From assembly GCF_002811245.1 (NCBI RefSeq), contig NZ_NIVQ01000015.1:1-64000 (forward strand): 64,000 nucleotides of DNA. Reading direction: 5' to 3'. This document shows, in pieces, positions 51,171 through 60,209 of the stretch. Position 1 is the first letter of the stretch. Each line of letters starts with the position of its first letter. The translations under genes were made by a program, and so were the position numbers. Source of the DNA: Vibrio salilacus. Lineage in GTDB: Bacteria > Pseudomonadota > Gammaproteobacteria > Enterobacterales > Vibrionaceae. Below the pieces are notes generated by a model that was not told the origin of the DNA, did not search any database, and saw only the letters and a list, made by a program, of their open reading frames with translations.

Positions 51171-52097
51171 ATGAACAATTTTACTCATAACCTCTACCTG
51201 ATGACGGAACACAACGACCAGTACCAGCAGTTACTTGAGCAAGCCGCACTGCCCGACTTAGCGATCACCTCAGATCCAAGCCAGGCTAGCATTCTACTCG
51301 CTTCACCACCAAAAGCGGCCAAGCGCATCAATGAGTTCTCGCATATTGAGTGGATACAGTCGATTTACGCTGGTGTCGATGCTCTCGTCCCTAAACTCAA
51401 TCACTTTGAAGGCCAACTGACGAATGTCAAAGGCATCTTTGGCCAGCAAATTAGCGAGTACGTTCTGGGGTATTGCATCGAGCATTATCGTCACTTTAAT
51501 CATTACCGCCATCAGCAGGGGCAATGTCAGTGGGCGCCCAAACCTTATCAATCGCTAACAGGAAAAAAAATGGTGATCCTGGGCACAGGATCAATTGGCG
51601 CTTACCTTGCTCAAGCGGTCAAAACGTTGGCCATTGAACCAATCGGCGTCAATCGCAGTGGCATCCCAACGAAACACTCACCTTTTGCTGCCACCTATCA
51701 TATTCAGGAGCTCACGATCGCCCTTGCGCAAGCCGATATTGTCGTCAACACCTTACCCAATACCCCAGAAACTCATCATATTCTGGATAGCGAGAGTTTA
51801 GCGCACTGCAAGAACGTACTGCTGTTTAATGTTGGACGAGGTAATGCGATTCACCAAGCGGGACTGCTTGAAGCGCTCAATAATGGCGCCGTCGAGCATG
51901 CCTTTGTTGATGTTTTTGAACAAGAACCTCTCGACGAGCAACACCCTTATTGGCAGCAGGAGAATCTGACTATCACACCTCACATTGCCGCCGTTAGCTT
52001 TCCTGAGCAGGTTATCGAGATCTTTGCGGACAATTACCAACGTTGGCGAGATGGCTTTAGCTTGATGAACGTGGTGGATGTTAACAAAGGATACTAA
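51171..52097 (+). CDS. D-isomer-specific 2-hydroxyacid dehydrogenase family protein
   Basis: 308 residues. The Rossmann motif GTGSIGAYLAQ lies near residue 138. The catalytic residues of the family are seen as an Arg in VGRGNAI, a Glu in FEQEPLDEQHP and a His in TPHIAA. It would reduce a 2-oxoacid (glyoxylate or hydroxypyruvate are common substrates) with NAD(P)H; the true substrate is unknown. The frame continues to a TTG at 51141, but the ATG at 51171 fits the family better. It is divergent from yjaG. Confidence 0.87.
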   Translation: MNNFTHNLYLMTEHNDQYQQLLEQAALPDLAITSDPSQASILLASPPKAAKRINEFSHIEWIQSIYAGVDALVPKLNHFEGQLTNVKGIFGQQISEYVLGYCIEHYRHFNHYRHQQGQCQWAPKPYQSLTGKKMVILGTGSIGAYLAQAVKTLAIEPIGVNRSGIPTKHSPFAATYHIQELTIALAQADIVVNTLPNTPETHHILDSESLAHCKNVLLFNVGRGNAIHQAGLLEALNNGAVEHAFVDVFEQEPLDEQHPYWQQENLTITPHIAAVSFPEQVIEIFADNYQRWRDGFSLMNVVDVNKGY

Positions 52098-52129
52098 TTG
52101 CGCATTGCCCTGTGTTGAAAAGGAAGATT

Positions 52130-52288
52130 ATGGACAAACACCCTTGTATCTATTTTTTATCATCGCCCAACAGGAACCCCTTGTACATAGGGGGAACAAG
52201 TAGGTTGACCAGCTGCAGCCAATGGAATCTAAGCCTAATTGGTGAGAGGTTAATATCTTTAACGGACTTCGGGTCGAGGTCTTATTAG
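52130..52288 (+). pseudogene. Truncated GIY-YIG nuclease-family gene remnant
   Basis: An ATG with a good ribosome site (AAAAGGAAG) opens a 52-codon frame. Residues 1-25 match the start of small GIY-YIG domain proteins: CIYFL, then LYIGGTSRL, which are the GIY and YIG strands and the following helix start. Residues 26-52 no longer look like the family, so the C-terminal two-thirds, with the catalytic Arg/Glu/Asn region, is gone. IS630 debris begins just downstream, suggesting insertion followed by decay. Confidence 0.72.
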
Positions 52289-52290
52289 GC

Positions 52291-52607
52291 AATACGACAT
52301 CGGTTGTAAGAAAATAAGCTGAAACCATGGCAAAAAGATGTGGCGCATCGGCATCAATAGATGCTGAATACATCGCTAGAATGGAAGATGTTTTAGACCT
52401 TTATGCGGAGCCTGAAGATCCTCAGTATCCCGTTGTTAACCTCGATGGAGTATTGAAATTGGGCCGATGAATAAGTAATACTTAAACCGTCGTATAGACA
52501 GTTTTGAATTATTAAAGAAAGAACTTATGGCATGGGAGATCGCGAGGAATAATGCTAAGCCAACAATTAATTGGTTATTCAATATGGTCTCAGCTAGGAA
52601 AAACTGA
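52291..52607 (+). pseudogene. Decayed IS630-family transposase remnant
   Basis: Pieces of one transposase occur in order but in different frames. ENKLKPWQK is at 52310-52336. The segment AEYIARMEDVLDLYAEP and the following PQYPVVNLD run from about 52363 in the 52327-52470 frame. The C-terminal RRIDSFELLKKELMAWEIAR and following NNAKPTINWLFNMVSARKN end at a TGA at 52605-52607. Stop codons interrupt at 52307 and before YLNRR. Roughly 150-200 central residues, including most of the DDE core, are missing. It cannot encode an active transposase. Confidence 0.75.
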
Positions 52608-52608
52608 A

Positions 52609-52627
52609 GAGGGCATATAATGCCCTC
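52609..52627 (-). terminator. Possible accC terminator
   Basis: An 8-bp perfect stem (52609-52616 with 52620-52627) with a 3-nt loop; on the minus strand it is followed by TTCAGTTTTTCC, an imperfect U-tract. It lies 57 nt beyond the accC stop and abuts the IS remnant. Confidence 0.6.
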
Positions 52628-52683
52628 AACTAGTCAAAACTTGTGTGAACGAGTACTAGGTACTCGCTTCTAGGTACCGATCA

Positions 52684-54024
52684 CTACAGACCAAGTTTCT
52701 TCTCTAAGTAATGAATGTTAGCGCCACCGTGTTGGAAGTTTTCATCATTCATGATGCTTTCTTGCAAAGTCACGTTAGTTTTGATGCCTTCAATAATCAT
52801 TTCACCTAGGGCATTCTTCATACGAGCAATCGCCACATCACGGTTCTCACCGTAGGTGATAAGCTTACCGATCATCGAGTCGTAGTGCGGAGGCACTGTG
52901 TAGCCTGCATAGATGTGTGATTCCCAGCGAACCCCCATGCCACCTGGCGAGTGGAAGCGTTCGATTTTACCTGGTGAAGGTAAGAAACGTTCTGGGTCTT
53001 CAGCGTTGATACGACATTCGATGGCATGGCCGCGGATCTTGATGTCATCTTGTGTGAATGACAAAGGTTGACCCGCTGCAACGCGCAGTTGTTCTTTGAT
53101 GAGGTCGATACCAGTCACCATTTCGGTCACTGGGTGCTCAACCTGAATACGCGTGTTCATTTCGATGAAGTAGAACTCACCGTTTTCGTACAAGAACTCA
53201 AATGTACCCGCACCGCGGTAGCCAATTTCAAGACAGGCACGCGTACAACGTTCACCGATGTATTTGCGCATTTCTTCAGTGATGCCTGGCGCTGGTGCCT
53301 CTTCAACAACCTTTTGGTGACGACGCTGCATTGAGCAGTCACGTTCACCAAGGTGGATGGCTCCGCCTTGACCGTCTGCGATGATCTGTACTTCAACGTG
53401 ACGAGGGTTTTCTAGGAATTTTTCCATGTAAACCATATCGTTGTTGAAACAGGCTTTCGCTTCTGCCCGCGTCATTGCGATGGCTTCAACAAGATCTTTT
53501 TCGCTGCGTACCACACGCATACCACGACCGCCGCCGCCACCAGAGGCTTTGATGATGACTGGGTAACCGATGCGTTTAGCATGGGCTCTGTTCTTCATTT
53601 CGTCGCCGTCAAGTGGACCATCAGAGCCAGGTACACAAGGTACGCCCGCCTTTTTCATGGCCGTGATTGCTGACACTTTATCACCCATCATGCGGATGGT
53701 GTCGGCTTTCGGGCCGACGAAAATAAAACCGCTTCGTTCGACTTGCTCAGCAAAATCAGCGTTTTCGGACAGGAAACCGTAACCAGGGTGGATGGCGACT
53801 GCACCAGTCACTTCCGCCGCTGAAATGATGCGCGGAATGTTTAGGTAGCTGTCGATACCACGAGCAGGACCAATACAGATCGCTTCATCAGCAAGCAGTA
53901 CGTGTTTTAGATCACGATCAGCGGTTGAGTGAACTGCGACCGTTTTAATCCCAAGTTCTTTACATGCGCGAAGGATACGAAGTGCAATTTCACCTCGGTT
54001 CGCGATGACTAATTTATCTAGCAT
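52684..54024 (-). CDS. accC: Acetyl-CoA carboxylase, biotin carboxylase subunit
   Basis: 446 residues (E. coli 449), ATP-grasp fold. It carboxylates biotin on AccB using bicarbonate and ATP, the first half of malonyl-CoA synthesis. The glycine-rich ATP loop [12 protein letters not shown] is at about 159-170; [31 protein letters not shown] and the active RINAEDP segment follow. It sits 15 nt downstream of accB, in the standard accBC pair. Confidence 0.97.
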   Translation of the reverse strand: MLDKLVIANRGEIALRILRACKELGIKTVAVHSTADRDLKHVLLADEAICIGPARGIDSYLNIPRIISAAEVTGAVAIHPGYGFLSENADFAEQVERSGFIFVGPKADTIRMMGDKVSAITAMKKAGVPCVPGSDGPLDGDEMKNRAHAKRIGYPVIIKASGGGGGRGMRVVRSEKDLVEAIAMTRAEAKACFNNDMVYMEKFLENPRHVEVQIIADGQGGAIHLGERDCSMQRRHQKVVEEAPAPGITEEMRKYIGERCTRACLEIGYRGAGTFEFLYENGEFYFIEMNTRIQVEHPVTEMVTGIDLIKEQLRVAAGQPLSFTQDDIKIRGHAIECRINAEDPERFLPSPGKIERFHSPGGMGVRWESHIYAGYTVPPHYDSMIGKLITYGENRDVAIARMKNALGEMIIEGIKTNVTLQESIMNDENFQHGGANIHYLEKKLGL

Positions 54025-54039
54025 GAGAGAGAGCCTCTA

Positions 54040-54495
54040 TTATTCGATAACAACAAGTGGTTGGTCGAATTCAACTGGCTGACCGTCTTCTACTAGGATC
54101 GCCGTTACCACGCCTGACTTGTCGGATTCAATCTGGTTCATCATTTTCATTGCTTCAACGATACACAGTGTATCGCCAGCGTTAACACTTTGACCCACTT
54201 CAATGAAAGATTTCGAATCTGGACTTGGAGAGCGGTAGAAAGTCCCCACCATGGGAGAAAGAACCTGATGACCTTTAGGCGCCGCTGGTGCTGCAGACTC
54301 TACTGCCGTTGGTGCTGGTGCAGCCGGGGCTGCTGCAGGCACTGCGACGGGGGCTGGTGCGTAATGAATCGGCGCTGGAGCTGCAGCGCCGTGACGGCTG
54401 ATGCGTACCGATTCTTCACCTTCAGAAATTTCTAGCTCAGCTATGCCAGATTCTTCTACTAACTCGATAAGCTTCTTGATTTTACGGATATCCAT
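54040..54495 (-). CDS. accB: Acetyl-CoA carboxylase, biotin carboxyl carrier protein
   Basis: 151 residues (E. coli 156). An N-terminal helical segment ([16 protein letters not shown]) is followed by an Ala/Pro-rich flexible linker (about 48-82) and a C-terminal biotinyl domain with [10 protein letters not shown], whose first Lys is biotinylated. The characteristic thumb region (SPDSKSFIE) is also present. The start at [12 protein letters not shown] (54495) follows a purine-rich AGAGAAAG; the longer ORF is not supported. Confidence 0.97.
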   Translation of the reverse strand: MDIRKIKKLIELVEESGIAELEISEGEESVRISRHGAAAPAPIHYAPAPVAVPAAAPAAPAPTAVESAAPAAPKGHQVLSPMVGTFYRSPSPDSKSFIEVGQSVNAGDTLCIVEAMKMMNQIESDKSGVVTAILVEDGQPVEFDQPLVVIE

Positions 54496-54573
54496 CTTTT
54501 CTTTCTCTTTTATCTTGTGAATAAGACAGCTCAATAATGAACTGCAGAGTGTTTCGTACTTTTCTGTTTGCTG

Positions 54574-55023
54574 CTATTGAGCTTGCAGATGTTTAATCGC
54601 AGCAGACAGAGCGAATTGGTAACCTTGTGCACCTAGACCGCAAATCACCCCTTGTGCCTTGTCAGACAGATAAGAGTGGTGGCGAAACGGCTCTCGAGCA
54701 TGCACATTGGATAAATGTACTTCGATAAATGGGATAGCAACACCAAGCAGTGCGTCTCTTAACGCCACACTGGTGTGGGTAAAAGCGGCAGGGTTGATGA
54801 TGATAAAGTCCACCTGGTTGTAGGCGGCATGAATCGCTTCGATCAACTCATATTCACGATTAGATTGCAGATGTTTTAGCGTTACACCTGCGTCATGAGC
54901 TTGTTCGGTTAATGTGTCGATAATCTGCGCTAAGGTAGAAGAACCGTAATGTGCTGGTTCACGTAGACCTAATAGGTTTAGATTTGGACCATTTAAGACA
55001 AGAATGCGTGAGTTTGCTGTCAT
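54574..55023 (-). CDS. aroQ: 3-dehydroquinate dehydratase, type II
   Basis: 149 residues, dodecameric type II dehydroquinase of the shikimate pathway. [17 protein letters not shown] (residues 11-27) contains the flexible lid with the catalytic Tyr, and [26 protein letters not shown] complete the active site. It is directly upstream of accBC, the common arrangement. AGGAAG precedes the ATG. Confidence 0.97.
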   Translation of the reverse strand: MTANSRILVLNGPNLNLLGLREPAHYGSSTLAQIIDTLTEQAHDAGVTLKHLQSNREYELIEAIHAAYNQVDFIIINPAAFTHTSVALRDALLGVAIPFIEVHLSNVHAREPFRHHSYLSDKAQGVICGLGAQGYQFALSAAIKHLQAQ

Positions 55024-55263
55024 TGTGCTGCTATCTTCCTACTTCATGAGATGAATTGGAATATTCCCATATTATCATGGATTCAGCCTACTAAATTCGG
55101 TTGAAAAAGTAGCGAATCTTTGAAATAGACCCAGATTATAGCTAATTCAGCGCAAATCGCAGCAATTTACTGGTCTAATCACCTGGAAGGAAGACAGAGA
55201 ATGGGATGGGGCTCTAGGCTTGAAGGTGTCTCGCACTCGAACAAATGCGATTGTGGATGAAAT
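55024..55263. promoter_or_regulatory. Upstream region of aroQ-accBC
   Basis: The promoter of the aroQ-accB-accC operon should be here. I cannot assign -10 or -35 boxes confidently. The 73-codon minus-strand frame further left (55147-55368) crosses two inverted repeats and has no recognisable product. Confidence 0.45.
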
Positions 55264-55298
55264 AAACACACCGTACCTATGATTAGCACGGTGTGTTT
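55264..55298. terminator. Strong hairpin, probable acs terminator
   Basis: An 11-bp perfect stem (55264-55274 with 55288-55298) with a 13-nt loop. T-rich tails are present on both strands (TTTTTG on plus; TTTATTT on minus). It lies 90 nt beyond the minus-strand acs stop. No plus-strand gene needs it, so acs read-through is the likely target. Confidence 0.72.
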
Positions 55299-55323
55299 TT
55301 GTATAGTGCCTGGGGCGTCTGTC

Positions 55324-55358
55324 ATTCTGAACAAGGAGGCACGGTCGTGATTCAGAAT
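55324..55358. repeat. Inverted repeat downstream of acs
   Basis: ATTCTGAA (55324-55331) and TTCAGAAT (55351-55358) are exact reverse complements around a 19-bp centre. It may form part of a dispersed intergenic repeat or the acs 3' end; copy number cannot be judged from one window. Confidence 0.5.
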
Positions 55359-55387
55359 CTGGTTTCACTGGCTCACATGAATGCTAC

Positions 55388-57337
55388 TCACGCCAGTTGA
55401 GCTTTCTCAGCAATCAACTTATCAACCACACTTGGGTCGGCGAGTGTTGAAGTATCGCCTAGGTTGCTGGTATCACCAGTGGCAATCTTACGTAGAATAC
55501 GACGCATGATTTTTCCTGAGCGGGTTTTAGGTAGTGAATCTGTCCAGTGCAGCACATCTGGTGTGGCGATTGGACCAATCTCTTTACGTACCCAATTTTT
55601 GACTTCTTTGTGCAGCTCTGCACTTGGGTACTCACCATCATTTAGGGTGATGTAAGCGTAGATCGCTTGGCCTTTGATGTCGTGTGGAATACCGACAATT
55701 GCCGCCTCGGCAATTTTGTGGTGTGCAACGAGCGCTGATTCAATCTCAGCCGTACCCATACGGTGACCTGACACATTCAATACGTCATCAACACGCCCCG
55801 TGATCCAGTAGTAACCATCTTCGTCGCGACGAGCACCATCACTGGTAAAGTACATGCCTTTAAAGGTTGAGAAGTAGGTTTGCTCAAAGCGGTCGTGATC
55901 GCCGTAAACGGTACGCATCTGGCCAGGCCATGAATCGAGAATAACAAGGTTACCATCGGTTGCACCTTCGATGATGTTACCCATGTTATCCACCAAAGCA
56001 GGCTGTATACCAAAAAATGGTCGGGTTGCTGAACCTGGTTTGAGATCGGTTGCACCTGGAAGTGGCGCAATCAAAATACCGCCGGTTTCCGTTTGCCACC
56101 AAGTATCGACGATGGGTGACTTCTCATTACCGATGGTTTTGTAGTACCACTCCCATGCCTCAGGGTTAATAGGCTCACCGACTGACCCCATAATACGCAG
56201 ACTGCTACGAGAAGTGCCTTCAACCGCTTCATTACCTTTGGCCATTAGGGCGCGAATCGCAGTTGGAGCGGTATAAAGAATATTAACTTGATGCTTATCG
56301 ACGACTTGACTCATACGGTTGGTGCTTGGATAGTTCGGCACACCTTCAAACAAAATGGTTTTGGCGCCGTTAGCCAGCGGCCCGTATACCAGGTAAGTGT
56401 GGCCGGTAATCCAACCAACATCGGCAGTACACCAGAAGGTCTCACCAGGCTGGTAGTCAAACACATACTTGAACGTCATTGCTGCATAGACTAGGTAACC
56501 ACCAGTGGTGTGGAGAACACCTTTTGGCTTACCCGTTGAGCCTGATGTGTAAAGGATGAACAACGGGTCTTCGGCGTTCATCTCTTCTGGCGGACAATCA
56601 GCAGAGACATTCGCGGTTGCTTCATGCCACCAAACATCACGATGCTCATGCCAATCGATATCACCGCCAGTACGCTTCATAACGATGACTTTATCGATGG
56701 TTTTGACATCTGGGTTGGTTAGCGCTTCATCGACATTTTTTTTCAGTGGTACGGCGCGACCGCCACGCACACCTTCGTCTGCGGTAATGACGACTTTGGC
56801 ATCGGAATCAATAATACGACCAGAAAGTGCTTCTGGTGAGAAACCACCAAAGACCACCGTATGTACTGCACCAATACGGGTACATGCGAGCATGGCCACG
56901 GCTGCTTCGGTCACCATTGGCATGTAAAGGCAAACCACATCGCCTTTGCGGACGCCTTGCTGTTTTAAGGCATTAGAAAATTCACACACTTCTTTGTGCA
57001 GTTCTTTGAAAGTGAGTGTGCTGTCGTCATTCGGGTCATCCCCTTCCCAAATGATCGCGATCTCATCGCCACGTTCTGCGAGGTGACGGTCAATACAGTT
57101 GGCGGAAACATTCAGTGTGCCATCTTCAAACCAACGAATATCAACGTGGCCTGTGTCAAAAGAGGTGTTTTTTACTTGGCTAAACGGTTTGATCCAGTCA
57201 ACAATTTTGCCGTGTTCACTCCAGAAACCAACCGGATCGGTGACCGATTGCTGATACATGGCTTGGTAGGTATCGATATCCGCGTGAGTATTTTTTTTGA
57301 TGTTCTCTTTCACCGGATAGATATGGGCTTCACTCAT
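55388..57337 (-). CDS. acs: Acetyl-CoA synthetase
   Basis: 649 residues (E. coli 652). It activates acetate to acetyl-AMP and then acetyl-CoA, the high-affinity route of the acetate switch. The AMP-binding P-loop [11 protein letters not shown] is near 266-276, TWWQTETGG near 415, and the C-terminal [11 protein letters not shown] holds the lysine that is acetylated to inactivate the enzyme. AAGGAGATAAG precedes the ATG. A CrbS-like sensor at the right edge of the window is its probable regulator. Confidence 0.97.
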   Translation of the reverse strand: MSEAHIYPVKENIKKNTHADIDTYQAMYQQSVTDPVGFWSEHGKIVDWIKPFSQVKNTSFDTGHVDIRWFEDGTLNVSANCIDRHLAERGDEIAIIWEGDDPNDDSTLTFKELHKEVCEFSNALKQQGVRKGDVVCLYMPMVTEAAVAMLACTRIGAVHTVVFGGFSPEALSGRIIDSDAKVVITADEGVRGGRAVPLKKNVDEALTNPDVKTIDKVIVMKRTGGDIDWHEHRDVWWHEATANVSADCPPEEMNAEDPLFILYTSGSTGKPKGVLHTTGGYLVYAAMTFKYVFDYQPGETFWCTADVGWITGHTYLVYGPLANGAKTILFEGVPNYPSTNRMSQVVDKHQVNILYTAPTAIRALMAKGNEAVEGTSRSSLRIMGSVGEPINPEAWEWYYKTIGNEKSPIVDTWWQTETGGILIAPLPGATDLKPGSATRPFFGIQPALVDNMGNIIEGATDGNLVILDSWPGQMRTVYGDHDRFEQTYFSTFKGMYFTSDGARRDEDGYYWITGRVDDVLNVSGHRMGTAEIESALVAHHKIAEAAIVGIPHDIKGQAIYAYITLNDGEYPSAELHKEVKNWVRKEIGPIATPDVLHWTDSLPKTRSGKIMRRILRKIATGDTSNLGDTSTLADPSVVDKLIAEKAQLA

Positions 57338-57549
57338 TGCTTATCTCCTTGTGCTTAATTCGTAACGAATTGAGCAAGTGTCCGTTTAAAACGATCGGGT
57401 CGCCTGACCCTAACGTCGTAAAAATCCCTATGGTTATAACTTTCAGGCACAGGCGCGGATTCGACAATTAGACTTTAGGATGAGAACACATAATCTGCTT
57501 ATAAATTAATGGTCTATGTTTAAAATTGAGAGTTGGATCTAAGGATGGC
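57338..57549. promoter_or_regulatory. acs promoter region
   Basis: The 212-bp gap upstream of acs also follows the exonuclease stop. A near-palindromic TTCGTAACGAA lies at 57359-57369, just before the acs ribosome site. No CRP-type site with both halves was recognised. The binding sequence of the CrbR response regulator is not known to me. Confidence 0.45.
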
Positions 57550-58182
57550 TTAGCGGGTATAGGGCAGATTTAGGCTAGGTAGATCACCTTTTGTCAAACG
57601 AACGAACACCAGCGCCGCGGTAATGGCGTCTTGCAGAGCGTCGTGTTTGTCTTGCAGCGGTAAGTCTAAGTGGCGGCAAATGGTGTCCAAACTGAGGTCG
57701 AAATAGGCATTTGGTAAATGTTGCTCGAGCTTGTCGTGGTAAATTTGGCTCACTTCGATAAGTGGGTTTGGCAGTGGGAAACCAAGCTGTTTTAGACACG
57801 CCAAATCAAGAATCTTTTTGTCATAGCGAATATGGTAACCGACCAAAGGCCTTTTGCCTATGAAATCAATTAGTTGTAGAAGTGCTTGTTTCTCATTAAT
57901 CCCATCAGCTAAGTCTTGGTGGCGAATCTTATGAATTTTCACTGAGCCAGAATCGAGCGATTGTGGCGCCCGTAAGCGCACTTCAAATGGCGCACTGGTT
58001 ATGATTCGGTTGTCGATGATTTTGGTTGCCGCAATCGTGACTAACTCGGCTCGGTTGGGGTCGAGGCTGGTGGTCTCGCAATCGAGAGAGACAAATTCAC
58101 CCTTCATGACCGAGTCAAACAAAGACTGATAGGGCGAGCCCTTGAGTTTGTAAAACCAATACCGACGCTGAAGCCAATTCAT
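57550..58182 (-). CDS. 3'-5' exonuclease, DnaQ/DEDDh family
   Basis: 210 residues. Exo I motif SLDCETTSLDP (residues 32-42) supplies the D and E; exo II lies in GYHIRYDKKILD; exo III is HDALQDA, making it the DEDDh type. It resembles the epsilon proofreading fold but is a stand-alone protein. Its stop is 212 nt before the acs start and its start is 9 nt after the DUF294 gene, with which it is surely co-transcribed. This pairing is known next to acs in many bacteria. The natural substrate is unknown. Confidence 0.9.
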   Translation of the reverse strand: MNWLQRRYWFYKLKGSPYQSLFDSVMKGEFVSLDCETTSLDPNRAELVTIAATKIIDNRIITSAPFEVRLRAPQSLDSGSVKIHKIRHQDLADGINEKQALLQLIDFIGKRPLVGYHIRYDKKILDLACLKQLGFPLPNPLIEVSQIYHDKLEQHLPNAYFDLSLDTICRHLDLPLQDKHDALQDAITAALVFVRLTKGDLPSLNLPYTR

Positions 58183-58191
58183 CGTAACCCC

Positions 58192-60018
58192 TTAATCTCG
58201 TATTTGATAATGGTAGCCCAAGAACTGCTTGAACTTTTTAATTACGTGTAGAGCGTGACGGAGCAAATCACGCTGCGTGCGATCGATTTGCTTAATATCA
58301 ATACGGTTGTGGCTGTGTTGATGGGTCAATTGCTGATTTAAGCGCAACTTAAATAACAGCTTTAATGCTTCACTGAGGTTGTCTGCTGTTTCGGGTTCAA
58401 GGATTTTCCTGTTGCGTAGTGCTTCAATGCGCTCAAAGGTGTTTTTCTCTTCAATGCCATACTCAAGGGCTAAGGTGCGAATGCCATGGACAATAGGGAA
58501 GATGCCGCCACTTTTGACATCAAGGCCATCTTTGTCTTTTTTAACATTGCCAAACAGGGTTAACGGTAACGCAAATTGAAGCGCCGGACGCGAAAAGTCT
58601 TGTAGCGCTAACATGTTGTTTAACATGATTTGTTTAAGGTGTTGGCCAATGGGCTCAAGTAACGTTTTGTTGCCTGCTACCGCGTGAGCATCGGTAAAAA
58701 TCGCCAAATCCATGACGTGATCGGCAGAGGTCGGTTTTGACCAGTGACTGATGGTTTTTTTCCAGTCACTCTGGTTTTGGACCCATTTGGGGTTGTTGAC
58801 CATCACGTTGCCGGGACATAGAGGGTAACCGAGCTGCTGCAGCGTGTGAGTCAGTTGATCCATCACTGCCGCACATTGATGCCACTCAAAACCATCTTTA
58901 AGGATTAAGGCATTGTCTTGATCGGTTTTGAGAATTTGTTCCCCGCGGCCTTCAGAGCCTAAAACGATCAAGCAGCAGTGATCGTGAAGGGCGGGAGGAA
59001 CAATCAGCTCAAAAGCTTTTTCGATGATCTGTTCATTAACGGCTGAAATCAGTTCCATAATAAAGCGGGTACGAATGCCGTTATTGAGTAGGCTTTCCAC
59101 TAACTGACGCTGACGATTGGAAGCCAATGCCAGTTCTTCGATGCTACTGGCGCGAGCAATACTTAAGCTCAGTACATGTGAGTGAGTTGAAAAAGCGCTT
59201 AAAATCTGTGTCATATCGAGCATGCCGACGGCCTCTTTGCCATCAGAGACCATCACGCGCTTCATGCGCTGGCGCGTCATCTTGATCATGGCATTAAAGA
59301 GAAACTCGCCGTTTTCGACGTGCACTACGGGAAAAGTGGCGATCTTGCCGACCGGAGTATCGAGTGGATGGTCATCGAGCATCACCGCGTGCAGCATATT
59401 GGTGCGAGTAATAATGCCGTAAGGCAGCGCGTGGTGGTTGTCGACAAGCCTGATGTCATTGTTGTTGAGTTTGACCAATGCTGAATCGAGGCCATTGTCT
59501 TTGAGTGTTTGCGTGACTTGATTGAGCGGTTGATCCGGAGAGAAAATCATCGGCGGATGATAAATCTCTTTATCCACCTTAGTTAAAATGAATTCGGCTA
59601 GGTTTTGCTGCTGCTGCGCAGTTTCGATCAGAGCTTGCCTACGAGCGAGGTTGTTGTCGAAGTAAGCGGCAAATTGGCCATTGTCGTGATACAACTCAAG
59701 AAATATCGACTTAGGTAGCAGATAAGAGAGGGTGTCTTCAAGTGCGATATAACGGTGCTTGATGGTGTTATCAAGCAACGAACGCACATCAAACAGATCG
59801 TCATTGGCGTAGTGGGCAAAAATCTCTTTATTATCTTGCGAACGCTCCTCGACGGCTCCTTTGATCAAAATATGCAGGTGTTGGCTTTCAGCGCCCGGCT
59901 TTAGAAGGATTTCATTGGTGCGAAAATAAGCGACATCCAATGATTCTCTCAATTTCTTTTGTTGCGATACATTGAGACGATCAAATGGAGGGGAGTGCAT
60001 ATTAAATTTTTCTGGCAT
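58192..60018 (-). CDS. cNMP-binding/CBS/DUF294 nucleotidyltransferase-like protein
   Basis: 608 residues with four parts: a cyclic-nucleotide-binding-like domain (about 10-115), a pair of CBS domains (about 155-290), a DUF294 putative nucleotidyltransferase domain with GSEGRGEQILKTDQDNALI (about 355-373), and a DUF294 C-terminal helical domain (about 455-608). The NT motif GSxGRxE and the following DxD are intact, so catalysis (perhaps on a protein or nucleotide) is possible. The gene is first in a unit with the exonuclease and close to acs. The start at 60018 has only a moderate ribosome site. Confidence 0.87.
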   Translation of the reverse strand: MPEKFNMHSPPFDRLNVSQQKKLRESLDVAYFRTNEILLKPGAESQHLHILIKGAVEERSQDNKEIFAHYANDDLFDVRSLLDNTIKHRYIALEDTLSYLLPKSIFLELYHDNGQFAAYFDNNLARRQALIETAQQQQNLAEFILTKVDKEIYHPPMIFSPDQPLNQVTQTLKDNGLDSALVKLNNNDIRLVDNHHALPYGIITRTNMLHAVMLDDHPLDTPVGKIATFPVVHVENGEFLFNAMIKMTRQRMKRVMVSDGKEAVGMLDMTQILSAFSTHSHVLSLSIARASSIEELALASNRQRQLVESLLNNGIRTRFIMELISAVNEQIIEKAFELIVPPALHDHCCLIVLGSEGRGEQILKTDQDNALILKDGFEWHQCAAVMDQLTHTLQQLGYPLCPGNVMVNNPKWVQNQSDWKKTISHWSKPTSADHVMDLAIFTDAHAVAGNKTLLEPIGQHLKQIMLNNMLALQDFSRPALQFALPLTLFGNVKKDKDGLDVKSGGIFPIVHGIRTLALEYGIEEKNTFERIEALRNRKILEPETADNLSEALKLLFKLRLNQQLTHQHSHNRIDIKQIDRTQRDLLRHALHVIKKFKQFLGYHYQIRD

Positions 60019-60209
60019 TGCGAACCCACACTGCAAACTCTGTATCTCTTCAGTGTGCCGCATTTGACGCGTTGTGCCAGACGACTTTGGTCGAACTGCT
60101 GCTATTGATTGACAATAAGGAAACGCATTGGTGCGAATTGTTCCCTTTTAAATTCAAACCAAGCCAACGATAATACCGTTGCCCCACACTTTTGTTTCAA
60201 GAGGTCATC

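Noticed and set aside
52128..52373. 81-codon minus-strand frame over the GIY-YIG and IS remnants
   Set aside because: Plus-strand fragments explain this DNA better, and the minus-strand product resembles nothing I recognise.
55147..55368. 73-codon minus-strand frame between acs and aroQ
   Set aside because: It runs across two inverted repeats, lacks a ribosome site and has no family resemblance.
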